Part shown: piece by piece, positions 17,378-25,598 of the stretch
Layout of the letters: each line of letters opens with the position of its first letter
How positions within the stretch are numbered: position 1 is the stretch's first letter
DNA from: an uncultured Mycoplasmatota bacterium
Lineage (GTDB): Bacteria > Bacillota_I > Bacilli_A > RF39 > UBA660
Direction of reading: 5' to 3'
NCBI GenBank assembly: GCA_900547995.1
Contig: URIY01000018.1
Span: 1 to 31,830 of the forward strand
Length of the DNA stretch: 31,830 bases
Translations under genes and position numbers: made by a program
Notes under the pieces: generated by a model
Told to the model about the DNA's origin: nothing
The model's input: the letters and a program-made list of their open reading frames with translations, nothing else
The model's database searches: none

Positions 17378-18677
17378 TTATTTTAACACATATATAATAT
17401 TTTTTCCACTTCCAACCATAACAATTAATTTATTTTCGCACATATTATTTAATATATTTTTAGCTCTCGTCGATGAAATATCTAATAATTGTTCAACTAT
17501 ATTTCTATTTATCTTATTATTTTTCTTTAAATATTCTACTATTTTTTCTTCTTGCGTTAAATTAGAAGGTAATATTTTTTCATGATTTTCAACATAGTTA
17601 ACATTATATAATGTTACATTAAATGCATTATCTGTATCTACAAATATAGGTTTTTTATTATAATCATCGTATGATTGAATTATTCTGCCAATTCCAGTCC
17701 CAAAACTTTCAACATATTTTAATCTATAAAATATATTTGCCAAATTAGGATTTCTGCTTTCGGATATTCCTAAATATAAATCATTTAAGCTTAACCCTTT
17801 AACAATACCACCCAATGAAGTTATTTCAAAATGATCATCATAAAGTGAAATAAGAATACTTCCTTTGTAATTATAGTCTCTATGAATAATTGCATTTAAT
17901 AATGATTCTCTTATCGCATATTCAGGGTAATCCTTTGTATCAATTCTTTCTAACCCGACAATTCTTCCTTTAGTTTTATTAAATAAGTCTAAATATTCAA
18001 ATACCTCATTTACTTGTTTTAAAACTGATCCAGTAAATTCTTTTCTGTCTTTAAATTCTAACTTATTTGTTCCATTATAAATCGCACATTTTATTGAATA
18101 AGGACATTCATCAGATAATAATAATCCTAAATTTGTATATTGATTATTTAAATTAATAATATTTAAACTCTTATATTTATTATTATCTAACGAGATATTA
18201 TGTTTATTGAAAATTGATTTAAGTGTTTCAAAATTTAAATTTTGATTTTGAGAAACAAGTGTTTCAAATGAATCGCCTTGATTTTCAATAAGCATTTTCT
18301 TTATAACTTCTTCAATTGCAGGAGCACTTGTATTTCCATATCTTAAATATACGCCAGAAGTCTTTATGCCTTTATCAGTTAAATAATATGGTTTGTTAGG
18401 TGCATCCATTACATTGATTTCTATAATATCTTTATCATCTATATTTATTAAATTAACTGATGTATATAATGTTAAATCACTTTTAATTCCTTCTCGTATC
18501 ATTCCTGAAAGAGATTCTAAATCTCCTTTTGCGTTATTTAGCCCAATAACATTTCCGCCATCATCAATACCAATGTATATTTTTCCACCCTTAGTATTTG
18601 CAAATGCAATTATTTCTTTTTTTTATATCTTTTGTTAACTCAATTTTCAATTCTGTATATTCATCTTCTATGTACAT
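17378..18677 (-). pseudogene. AlbA_2/HATPase-type transcriptional regulator, frameshifted in an A8 run
   Basis: The N-terminus starts well (MYIEDEYTELKIELTKDIKK, with AGGTGAT before the ATG at 18677). After the run of eight A (minus strand; T8 at 18617-18624) the frame is lost. Removing one A restores EIIAFANTKGGKIYIGIDDGG, the Schlafen/AlbA_2 signature of COG2865 regulators, and joins the rest of the protein. That part contains a HATPase-like region (YAIRESLLNAIIHRDYNYKG, SLGGIVKGL, NPNLANIFYRLKYVESFGTGIGRI) and a C-terminal winged helix (EKIVEYLKKNNKINRNIVEQLL). The repaired protein would be ~433 aa. Such proteins are common on islands and conjugative elements. The lesion may be real, a slippage switch, or a sequencing error. 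Confidence 0.82.
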
Positions 18678-18727
18678 ATTATCACCTCAATTATAGTATA
18701 TACAGTTTTAAAAGTAACATCAATATA

Positions 18728-18748
18728 TTCGGCCACTTTTCGGCCACT
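18728..18748. repeat. Tandem 10-mer repeat
   Basis: TTCGGCCACT occurs twice (18728-18737 and 18739-18748), GC-rich against its background, between the recombinase terminator and the start of the AlbA_2 gene. It could be a binding site; no function is shown. Confidence 0.45.
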
Positions 18749-18759
18749 ATATATTTTTA

Positions 18760-18787
18760 AACAAAAAAACGAACTATTTCTAGTTCG
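18760..18787 (-). terminator. Terminator of the recombinase operon
   Basis: CGAACTA (18770-18776) and TAGTTCG (18781-18787) form a 7-bp stem with a TTTC loop. The A-run at 18763-18769 gives the T-run on the minus strand. The stem overlaps the recombinase stop. Confidence 0.75.
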
Positions 18788-20273
18788 AATAAATTTTTAA
18801 TGGTGGAGCTATTGTACCTTCAAGTGAACTTAATACCAAATTCTTGTCTGGAAGCTTGATATTACTGGCATCTTGAGTTGTATAATTTATAACCATTTTA
18901 TCATCATATAAGTAAATTTTGTAAATAAATGTATCAATTAGTAATCTTTTATACTTTTTAGTATTAATGTTTCCTTTTTTTAATTCTGTCAAATAAAATC
19001 TTACTTCAGAAGCAGTTATAGGCATATTATTTGCTTCTTCATATTCTAATTGTGCTTTTAATCCTTTTTGTTGTTCTTGTGCTTTTTCTAACTCAGTTAG
19101 TAATAAATTTCTAACACTATCACTTGTAGCTTGTCTAACAGCAGTTAATAAACTTTCTATTTATTTTTCGCATTTCCTCAAAGATTTTTGAAGTTTTTTT
19201 ATTTCTGACAAATCTTTATCTTTTTCTATAAATTCTATAACTTTATCAGCTATTATTCTGATATTTTCTTTAGTGAGCATTTTTCTTGTTTGATTAACAA
19301 CTAATTCTTCAATATATTCTCTATCAACTTTTTCTTTATTGCAAGTCTTTAAACTACCTTTAGAATTAACACATTTATAATAATGATATTTATGTTTTGC
19401 TACAACACCTGTCATTTTAGCACCACATAAACCACAATATAATTTATCTGTTAATAAGTAATCGCTCTTTCTACTATGTGAAATATGCTTTTTTTCAACT
19501 AAATCTTGAACTTCTTCAAATAATTTTCTATCAATTATTGCTGGAATTCTAACTGGCATTTCTTCTCCTTTAAACATATATATTCCGATATACTTAGGAT
19601 TAGTAACGATTCTTCTAATACTATTTTTATTAAATTCATTTCCACGAGATGTTTTGATACCATACATATTTAAGTATCTAACAATTTCTGCTATAGAATT
19701 ATTTTCATGATACATCTCAAATATCTTTTTTACATGTGGAGCAATTTCTTCATCTATTATTATTTCTTTATTAGAATTTGATTTGTATCCTAATGGTAAA
19801 GACAAGCCACCTATTGTTAATCCTTTCTTAGCATTTGTTTTTAATCCATCTCTGATGTTTTTTGCTGTATTTTTAGAATAATATTCATTAACACCTCGCA
19901 TTATATTTCTCATTAAAGAAGCTGTTGGGTCGTCATCTGCTCCATTAACATTTTCTGTAGCAGATAAAACATCAACACCATTTTTACTAAGTATCATTTC
20001 ATTCATAACACTTTCATAACTATTACGAGCAAATCTTGAAAGATTATAAACTATCACATGACTAAAGCCTTTATTGCTACTATCAGCTAACATCTGTTGA
20101 AATGCTTCTCTATTATCGTTAGTTCCCGATTTTGCTTTATCCTCATATACTTGAACTACTTTTAAATTATTCTTTTTGGCATAACTTTTACATATTTCAA
20201 CTTGGGTTTCTATTGATTGTTCATTTTGACTATGAGAACTATATCTTGCATAAATAACAGAATTAGATTTCAT
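18780..20273 (-). pseudogene. Large serine recombinase interrupted by one in-frame TAA
   Basis: A site-specific integrase of the large serine family. The resolvase domain has the catalytic serine in VIYARYSSHSQ (residue ~10), with SIETQVEICKSYAKKN, VIVYNLSRFARN and NIMRGVNEYYSKNTAKNIRDGL. A recombinase domain (GYKSN...NPKYIGIYMFKG), a zinc ribbon (CGLCGAKM...YYKC...C) and a coiled-coil region follow. A TAA at 19161-19163 follows KSLRKCEK, but the same frame continues unbroken (IESLLTAVRQATSDSVRNLL... to the TAG at 18780). Repaired length would be ~497 aa, normal. The stop falls in the coiled coil, so the zinc ribbon is kept but the C-terminus is lost. ATG 20273 follows GGTGAT and overlaps the XRE repressor gene. 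Confidence 0.9.
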
Positions 20274-20925
20274 TTTTATCACCACACTTTTTAAATTCTT
20301 CTGCTAATTCTTTTGTTTCTGTTGATATTTTATACAGAGAAATATATTCTCTTTCTTTTGGATAAAGTTCCCAAGAAAAATCATCACTTTTTTTAATTTT
20401 TATACCTCGTTTCTTAGCATATTTTATATACTCGCTCGAAATATCCTTCCTTTTTGCAGTTATTTTAAGATAATCAAAGAAAGAATGTAGTAAAGTTATA
20501 AAAGCGTTTGACAATTTTGAACCTAAAAACTTATTCAATACAAATAGAGATAGTTTATCATTCTTTTTTAACATTTCTAATGTGTGCAAAGCATCATCAG
20601 AAAGACCAGTTAATTCTTTTATATCGTCATAAGATGGTTTATAACTTTTTGCACCAAAATAGATATATTCCAAAGAAACATTAAAATATTCAGAGTATGC
20701 TAATGCATATCTTAGTGACAAACCATATCCATTCTCAATTTTACTTATAACCTTATCACCATTTTGATTACCATCCTCGTCATTAATCGTTCCTTCTCTT
20801 TTAGAAATCAAATCACGAAGTTCGGCATACAATTTATCTTGCGTTAATTTAGGATTAACTTCAGTCCTAAGTTTGGCTAATCTATTACCAATTTCTCTAT
20901 CAATAATTTCCTTATTTGTAACCAT
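20263..20925 (-). CDS. XRE-family repressor of the mobile element
   Basis: A helix-turn-helix near the N-terminus (REIGNRLAKLR, LTQDKLYAEL, KVISKIENGYGLSLRYALAYSEYFNVSLEYI). The spacing between helices is stretched by an insert (residues ~38-58, KREGTINDEDGNQNGD), which is unusual. The helical, Lys-rich C-terminal ~130 residues match no domain I know. A strong ribosome site (AAAGGAG) precedes the ATG at 20925. It is first in an operon with the serine recombinase (11-base overlap) and divergent from the replication genes, the arrangement of phage- or ICE-type master repressors. Confidence 0.82.
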   Translation of the reverse strand: MVTNKEIIDREIGNRLAKLRTEVNPKLTQDKLYAELRDLISKREGTINDEDGNQNGDKVISKIENGYGLSLRYALAYSEYFNVSLEYIYFGAKSYKPSYDDIKELTGLSDDALHTLEMLKKNDKLSLFVLNKFLGSKLSNAFITLLHSFFDYLKITAKRKDISSEYIKYAKKRGIKIKKSDDFSWELYPKEREYISLYKISTETKELAEEFKKCGDKNEI

Positions 20926-21110
20926 GTAATGTCTCCTTTCACATATATACCCATATTATACTACATTTCAAAATAAAAATATACTAAATTCTCCTTAGAA
21001 ATATACTTTTTTATTTGCTATTATATTTTTGTCAACGAAAAAAGGCCTTTATTCATGACAAAAATACAAGTTTAGTTTTGTTTAAACTACTCTATGAAAG
21101 GAGATGTAAT
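20926..21110. promoter_or_regulatory. Divergent control region between repressor and replication genes
   Basis: The minus strand carries TATAAT (complement of 20954-20959) in front of the repressor. The plus strand carries a TATTAT-type -10 near 21018-21025. Between them lies CTAA-N7-TTAG (20983-20997), a candidate repressor operator. This is the layout of a lysogeny-type switch; the individual boxes are weakly supported. Confidence 0.45.
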
Positions 21111-21293
21111 GTGATACTTAGTGACGAACAAATTAAACAAATATCTAATAGTATTGTTTTTGATGTTCGTCAATATATCAAGGAGCATCAAGAAGAATAT
21201 GAGAAGTTTATAGCAGAAGAGGAGCAAAAGACCAACAATTTAAAATCAAGCATAGTCAAAGGAGAGGAGAATTTTAATGATAGACAATGTTAA
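21111..21293 (+). CDS. Small protein of unknown function, 60 aa
   Basis: GTG 21111 is chosen because AAAGGAG (21097-21103) lies 7 bases before it; the open frame extends upstream but without a usable start. The product is hydrophilic and helical (ILSDEQIKQISNSIVFDVRQYI, then EHQEEYEKFIAEEEQKTNN), with an acidic middle. It overlaps the next gene by 17 bases, so it is coupled to the helicase. Small acidic helical proteins at this position in phage or plasmid replication units are common. No function can be assigned. Confidence 0.65.
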   Translation: MILSDEQIKQISNSIVFDVRQYIKEHQEEYEKFIAEEEQKTNNLKSSIVKGEENFNDRQC

Positions 21294-22431
21294 TTTTAAT
21301 ACTGAAAGGTTGCAAGATATAGATACTATAATTGCAAATTTACAAGTACCCTATAATGATTATGGGGTACTTACAACACCATCAAAGGAGCTAGATTTAG
21401 TAAACTACTATTTTGATAGCATATGCTGTCAAAATAAAGAACTAGAGAAATTACTATATGAATGTGTGGGAAGCTGCTTATGCAAGACAGCAAAACTTCA
21501 AAAAGCTTTTATTTTTCTCGGTGAAGGAAGAAACGGCAAAGGGGTTCTAGCGAAGATTATTACGAAATTACTCGGGAAACAATGTTCGCATGAGCGTTTA
21601 GAACAATTATCAGGTAGCAGATTAGGAAGCAAGTCTACAATTAAGACCTTAATGGGGTGTACTGCTAATGTAGTGCCAGACCAGGGTCAACCTAGGTATG
21701 TTAATACTTCGCTAATAAAAAGTATTATAGCAGGAGATACTATATCAGTGGAGCAAAAACGAGAGGGTAAAATAGAATTTGAACCTTACGCTACAATGAT
21801 ATTTTTAGTTAATGATGTAATAGACTTTAAAGAAACTGGTTTAGCTATAAAAGATAGATTTATAGTTACGCCCTTTCTGGCACAATTTACGGATTATAAC
21901 AATAATCGTAATATTAATATAGCCGAGGAATTATGCCAACCTTTAGCATTACAGATTATAGCAACTAGAGCTATCCAAGCATTTAGTGAGGTATTGAAAA
22001 ATGGTAAATTCACTATACCTTCTAGTGTAGAGGAAGAAACTAAGAAGTATTTTATGGAGTGCAACAATGTAGCAGAGTTCTGCGAGTTGTACCCTATAAA
22101 GGAGATAATCATCAAATCCAAATATTATGATGAATACCGTAAGTGGTGTAATCGTAATAATAAGGAGGCAGTTAGTAATGCTATATTTGGTAAGCGAGTG
22201 CTAGCTCTAGGTTATAGACCAGAGCGATACTCGTTTGGAAATAATAGGCATACATATTATGCTTCTCCAACTTTCAGTAATTGTGATAGTAAAGACATTT
22301 ATGATAGATACCTTACTAGTTGTGGTTTATCTGAACAAATGGAGAAAACAACTAGTGAAGAAGCATTAGCTAAGTATGATATAACTAATTTTAACCAATA
22401 TCTATGGTTAGATTTAGTAACTCGTAGATAG
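21277..22431 (+). CDS. D5/P4-type superfamily 3 helicase, replication protein
   Basis: The helicase half of phage/plasmid P4-family primase-helicases: D5-like lead-in (ELEKLLYECVGSCLCKTAKLQKAFIFLGEG), Walker A GEGRNGKGVL (~residues 88-97), and a B-region with the SF3 pattern LMGCTANVVPDQ followed by IKSIIAGDTISVEQK. The sensor region is ATMIFLVNDV, and AIKDRFIVTPF follows. The Walker A has Gly where Ser/Thr normally follows GK. At 384 aa it lacks the primase module present in ~750-aa relatives. The ribosome site AAAGGAGAGGAG precedes ATG 21277. Codon use (more GAG, CGT, CTC) is less AT-biased than chromosomal neighbours, a sign of transfer. Confidence 0.85.
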   Translation: MIDNVNFNTERLQDIDTIIANLQVPYNDYGVLTTPSKELDLVNYYFDSICCQNKELEKLLYECVGSCLCKTAKLQKAFIFLGEGRNGKGVLAKIITKLLGKQCSHERLEQLSGSRLGSKSTIKTLMGCTANVVPDQGQPRYVNTSLIKSIIAGDTISVEQKREGKIEFEPYATMIFLVNDVIDFKETGLAIKDRFIVTPFLAQFTDYNNNRNINIAEELCQPLALQIIATRAIQAFSEVLKNGKFTIPSSVEEETKKYFMECNNVAEFCELYPIKEIIIKSKYYDEYRKWCNRNNKEAVSNAIFGKRVLALGYRPERYSFGNNRHTYYASPTFSNCDSKDIYDRYLTSCGLSEQMEKTTSEEALAKYDITNFNQYLWLDLVTRR

Positions 22432-22561
22432 TGCTTCTATGAAGCCCTAGGAAAGCTCTGAGGAACTTTTACTATATAGGGCGATAAAAAATTTGTAAAT
22501 ATAGATATACCTCTGTAGAGCTTATAAGAGCATCTAGGAGAGGTCTTATCATAGATAAGCA

Positions 22562-22610
22562 AATAGAGAGTTAGGATCATCTCGATATACCTAACTCTCT
22601 ATTTTGTATT
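22562..22610 (+). terminator. Long-stem terminator after the helicase
   Basis: AATAGAGAGTTAGG (22562-22575) and CCTAACTCTCTATT (22590-22603) form a perfect 14-bp stem with a 14-base loop, followed by TTGTATTTTT. Confidence 0.85.
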
Positions 22611-22614
22611 TTTA

Positions 22615-22630
22615 CTATGCCACTATACCA
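22615..22630. repeat. CTATGCCA tandem repeat, copy 1
   Basis: CTATGCCA followed directly by CTATACCA, preceded by TTTTTA. The same block recurs in the same orientation at 23266 and 28773. Confidence 0.7.
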
Positions 22631-22789
22631 TTTAATATTGTATTTTTTGTTTTCATTTCTAAATTTATTCTTTTTCTCGTTCCTATTTTTTAATCGTTTT
22701 TTATGTTTTTGTCTTATTAATATTATCGTTTCTTTTAGTATTAGTATTAGTTCTTAATTTTTAATTATTGGTTATATGATTAGAATTAC

Positions 22790-23250
22790 TTATTTCGTAG
22801 TTAAGTGAAATCCAAGTCCCACATACTATAAATTTCACTTTTAGATTTTTAGCATCCACATTGTTAAATAACTACGGCTAGATAAATTAACGGTCTGAGG
22901 TCCATTGTGTTACCACAAGTGTTCAGTATGACGGTTAAGGTAGACTTTGGTCTTATTCAAATTTGGGTTGATAAGAGAATTACTCCTAAATTGTTCCGTA
23001 TCTAGCATGAGCAAGTTTTTAAAATATTACACTAGGTGGAAGAACTACTTTGTTTTTGTGAAGTGTAATAATTAGGACATTATCTCTGAATTGGGTCCGT
23101 TCTACAATGTAGAAGTAGGTATTTATGCTTACCATTATTATATATAAGAACTTGAGTGTAATATCTTGTTTTATATAATGCATCAAGTAATTACCTCTAG
23201 TCCTACATTTATATACGAAGTATATAAATCTTCCAATAATGGAAGTGGTA
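22790..23250. ncRNA. Candidate large structured non-coding RNA
   Basis: No open frame of useful length, yet the segment is less AT-rich than normal spacer and dense in complementary arms. CGTAGTTA (22796-22803) pairs with TAACTACG (22869-22876) and encloses AAGTGAAAT/ATTTCACTT (22803-22811/22832-22840). Further hairpins are TTGTG/CACAA (22905/22914), AGAC/GTCT (22942/22950), CTTATTCAA/TTGATAAG (22952/22968), TATTACACT/AGTGTAATA (23025/23062), TTCTA/TAGAA (23100/23110), ACTTGA/TCAAGT (23150/23183), a 9-bp-arm palindrome at 23208-23228 and CTTCCA/TGGAAG (23230/23240). Size and location in a mobile element resemble large phage-associated RNAs such as GOLLD or ROOL, but I cannot assign it. The strand is undetermined. 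The T-rich 22600-22790 before it holds nothing recognisable. Confidence 0.5.
23208..23228. repeat. TATATAC palindrome, copy a
   Basis: Nine-base arms TTTATATAC / GTATATAAA around GAA. The core is shared with the longer palindromes at 23342 and 28686. Confidence 0.7.
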
Positions 23251-23265
23251 AGAACTAGAATTTTA

Positions 23266-23281
23266 CTATGCCACTATGACA
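23266..23281. repeat. CTATGCCA tandem repeat, copy 2
   Basis: CTATGCCA followed by CTATGACA, preceded by GAATTTTA, as in copy 3 (GAATTTTG). It lies 37 bases after palindrome a. Confidence 0.7.
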
Positions 23282-23329
23282 AGTATTAGTAAGAATATTT
23301 AATTTTTAAATTCAGTAAAATTGGTTATA

Positions 23330-23380
23330 GTGCTTCTTTTCATAATTATATACGAAGTATATAATTATCTATTAATTAGA
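23330..23380. repeat. Palindrome b in a repeated flank, left border of the cargo operon
   Basis: ATAATTATATAC (23342-23353) and its exact complement (23357-23368) form 12-bp arms around GAA. The sequence around it (TGCTTCTT before, TCTATTAAT after) recurs at 28672-28718. It lies just past the clpP stop, so it could also end that transcript. Confidence 0.7.
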
Positions 23381-23393
23381 ATTGAGTTAGGTA

Positions 23394-24017
23394 TTACAAT
23401 GCATTTTTTATTAATAATTTATCTACTAAGCCATATTCTAATGCTTCATCAGAATTAAACCATTTGTCTTTTTGCTGAATATCTTGTCTAATCTGGTCTA
23501 TATCTTTACCAGTATTATCTGCTAATATCTTGATAATTCGTTCGTTTAGTGCGTTAGAGTGTTCATAACTTATTTTTACATCTCCAATTTTACCACCATT
23601 GAAAGTTGAAACTTCGTGTATCATAACTTCACTATTTGGAGTTATGTATCGTTTACCTTTTGTACCACCACTTAGTAGTATCGCTGCCATTGAAGAACAA
23701 CGACCTAAACATATTGTCTTAACATCACTTTTTACTATTTGCATAGCATCATAAATAGCCATACCATCTGAAACAGAGCCACCCGGAGAATTGATATAAA
23801 ATATTATATCTTTATTGCACTTGATAGCATCCAACTTCAATAATTGTTCTACTATTTTTTCGGATGTTTCACTATCAACAGCTTTTGTTAATCTAATAAC
23901 ACGATTATCTAGTAAATTAATATCTGAGGGTGTTTTAGGTTTTGTTCTTGTTTTAGATTGCTTCCTTTTTGTCTTAGACTCTTTTTTAGTATCTTCTTTT
24001 GTATCTTTCTTAGTCAT
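23394..24017 (-). CDS. ClpP-family serine protease of the mobile element
   Basis: A ClpP fold with an intact triad: Ser in GRCSSMAAIL (second Ser, at the GMAASM position), His in SEVMIHEV and Asp in KDKWFNSDEALEYGLVD. The oxyanion/SPGG element (YINSPGGSVSDGMAIYDAM) is present. It has a basic, low-complexity N-terminal extension of ~35 residues (TKKDTKEDTKKESKTKRKQ...) not found in housekeeping ClpP. It is 207 aa and the last gene of a minus-strand operon, 32 bases after the beta-CASP gene. It may be an element-encoded ClpP that mixes with or replaces host ClpP, or a prohead-protease-like enzyme, but no capsid genes are present. A partner ATPase is not nearby. Confidence 0.92.
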   Translation of the reverse strand: MTKKDTKEDTKKESKTKRKQSKTRTKPKTPSDINLLDNRVIRLTKAVDSETSEKIVEQLLKLDAIKCNKDIIFYINSPGGSVSDGMAIYDAMQIVKSDVKTICLGRCSSMAAILLSGGTKGKRYITPNSEVMIHEVSTFNGGKIGDVKISYEHSNALNERIIKILADNTGKDIDQIRQDIQQKDKWFNSDEALEYGLVDKLLIKNAL

Positions 24018-24049
24018 AAAATTTAATTCCTTTCAATAAATCATAAATA

Positions 24050-25243
24050 CTATATATTAAATGTCTTTTGATTTTTTAAGTGTTTAATCTTATATGGTAG
24101 ATTTAACTTGTCAAAGTCGTGAGAGTTTTCTCCGTGTATAGGAATTATTACTTTCGGTTTAACAATATTACAAACTTTTATAATTCCTTTTGCAGTTGCG
24201 TGACCACTTGTGTGTAAATAATGATAGTCTTTCGGTACAAATTTAGAAATACCCTCATCAGCTGTTTCGCCTTGTAAGTATCCTAACCATTGTGAATAAA
24301 TAAATATACCACTTTTAAAGTTAGGGCTATTAATAAACTTCTTTGAAAAGTAATTACTTCGTACTAGCATACAAAAACCTTTTTCTATCATCTCTTTATA
24401 AAACCTACCATCAAAACTTTTAACATCTGAAAAGTTGTAATAGTCTGCATATTTTGTACTTGTTTTTGTCACATAGTTAAGAATATCTTTTTGGTAGTCA
24501 TCACATATAAAAAGTTTAGTTCCTGCTTTTTTATTTGCGTGATAAAAAGAAGCTATCCTATCAATATTCGTAGAAGCACACATAATAAATACATACTTGT
24601 TATCTTGTATCAATTTAATCGCTTCTTGTTGTAACATAAACTCTGACATAAAGGTTTCATCCAATCTTGAAAGTGTTGTATGTTCACAAATAAGAACATC
24701 AATTTTTCCTATTCCTTTAAGTATTTTAGGTGTATTTCTACCAATAGGACCGTGTGTACGGAAATCTCCCGTATGTAAAATCCTTTTACCATTAGCTTCA
24801 ATAAGAAACATATAACTATCAAAAGCAGAGTGGTCTATACGAATAGGGGTTATTTTCATATCCCCAATTTCTATTTGTTCATCTTGTTTAAAAGTCTTAA
24901 ATGCCTCAATTCTATCAATATGTGCCTGTGTCACTTCTGCAATATTTGGTTCTTTCATTTTCTTTTGGTAGATCGTAAATATCTCTTTTGCTTGTTCTCC
25001 AATATAAATAGGTACTTCTTTCTTAACTTGCATATATTCGCCTAAATGGTCTAAATGATAATGAGTAATAAAGACTGCATCACATTTTTTACTAATATTA
25101 GCAACATTTACTTTTACATTACTCGTGCAAGTAGGTAGATTAGTTCCAACATCAATAAGTATTCTAGCTTTTTTACTTTTGATTTCAGTTACGCATCCAC
25201 CAATTTGATTAATCCCCCTGTGGATTTTAATTTGCATAAGCAT
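24050..25243 (-). CDS. MBL-fold beta-CASP nuclease, RNase J-like
   Basis: A metallo-beta-lactamase fold with the metal motif ITHYHLDHLG (HxHxDH), DHSAFDSY, HTGDFRTHG and LICEHT. A beta-CASP-like insert follows (VFIMCASTNIDRIASFYHANKKAGTKLFICDD), then the RNase J-type end HTSGHATAKGIIKVCNIVKPKVIIPIHGE. The family cleaves nucleic acids, mostly RNA (5'-3' exo or endo). At 397 aa it lacks the extra C-terminal domain of chromosomal RNase J (~555 aa). ATG 25243 follows AAAGGA. It sits 10 bases after SSB, in the same operon. Its target is unknown; with SSB beside it, a role in processing element RNA or DNA is plausible but inferred. Confidence 0.88.
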   Translation of the reverse strand: MLMQIKIHRGINQIGGCVTEIKSKKARILIDVGTNLPTCTSNVKVNVANISKKCDAVFITHYHLDHLGEYMQVKKEVPIYIGEQAKEIFTIYQKKMKEPNIAEVTQAHIDRIEAFKTFKQDEQIEIGDMKITPIRIDHSAFDSYMFLIEANGKRILHTGDFRTHGPIGRNTPKILKGIGKIDVLICEHTTLSRLDETFMSEFMLQQEAIKLIQDNKYVFIMCASTNIDRIASFYHANKKAGTKLFICDDYQKDILNYVTKTSTKYADYYNFSDVKSFDGRFYKEMIEKGFCMLVRSNYFSKKFINSPNFKSGIFIYSQWLGYLQGETADEGISKFVPKDYHYLHTSGHATAKGIIKVCNIVKPKVIIPIHGENSHDFDKLNLPYKIKHLKNQKTFNI

Positions 25244-25253
25244 ATATTCCTTT

Positions 25254-25568
25254 CTAGTTTTGATTTATTAGGTTTCTATTGTTTGATAAAAAGGTTACTT
25301 TTTCTGCAATTATTTTAATTGGGTTGTTTTCTTTGCTTTCAATTCTTCCTCTAATACCTACTAAGTCATCTTTTTTGCAATACTCAAATGTAGTATTGCC
25401 AACATAACTCATTAGTTCAACGGGAATAATATCATTTTCATAATCGCCATCTTGATTTTTAAAATTACGACTAATATTTAACATTAATTTATATGTTAGT
25501 TTGTCGTCCATTTCTATTTTTTCAATATCGTTATTTATTCTTCCTATTAACATAACGTGATTATTCAT
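25254..25568 (-). CDS. Single-stranded DNA-binding protein (short OB-fold type)
   Basis: A 104-residue OB-fold protein of the SSB kind: NNHVMLIGRINNDIEKIEMDDKLTYKLMLNISR at the start, VELMSYVGNTTFEYCKKDDLVGIRGRIE in the middle and KIIAEKVTFLSN at the end. It lacks the acidic C-terminal tail (DDDIPF-like) through which housekeeping SSB recruits partners. It would coat single-stranded DNA during replication or transfer of the element. AAAGGAG precedes the ATG at 25568 at a somewhat long distance. Second gene of the four-gene minus-strand operon. Confidence 0.85.
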   Translation of the reverse strand: MNNHVMLIGRINNDIEKIEMDDKLTYKLMLNISRNFKNQDGDYENDIIPVELMSYVGNTTFEYCKKDDLVGIRGRIESKENNPIKIIAEKVTFLSNNRNLINQN

Positions 25569-25598
25569 TAGTATTCATCTCCTTTCTTTCATTTTTTA

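Noticed and set aside
18670..18760. Excisionase-like peptide on the minus strand (VAEYIDVTFKTVYTII)
   Set aside because: It resembles a helix-turn-helix but has no start codon or ribosome site and runs into the ribosome site of the AlbA_2 gene; too short to support.
18798..18812. Duplicate of the ssrA 3' end (GGTGGAGCT) as attachment site
   Set aside because: Only about nine bases match and they code for the recombinase C-terminus (APPLK).
7808..19163. TAA reassigned as a sense codon
   Set aside because: Nearly all intact genes here end in TAA at the expected length, including nusA, ylxR and smpB, so the two internal TAA codons are better explained as lesions or errors.
23208..23368. loxP-like sites (ATACGAAGTATA similarity)
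   Set aside because: The arms are separated by only 2-3 bases, not an 8-base core, and no Cre-type tyrosine recombinase is present; the likeness is probably chance in AT-rich DNA.
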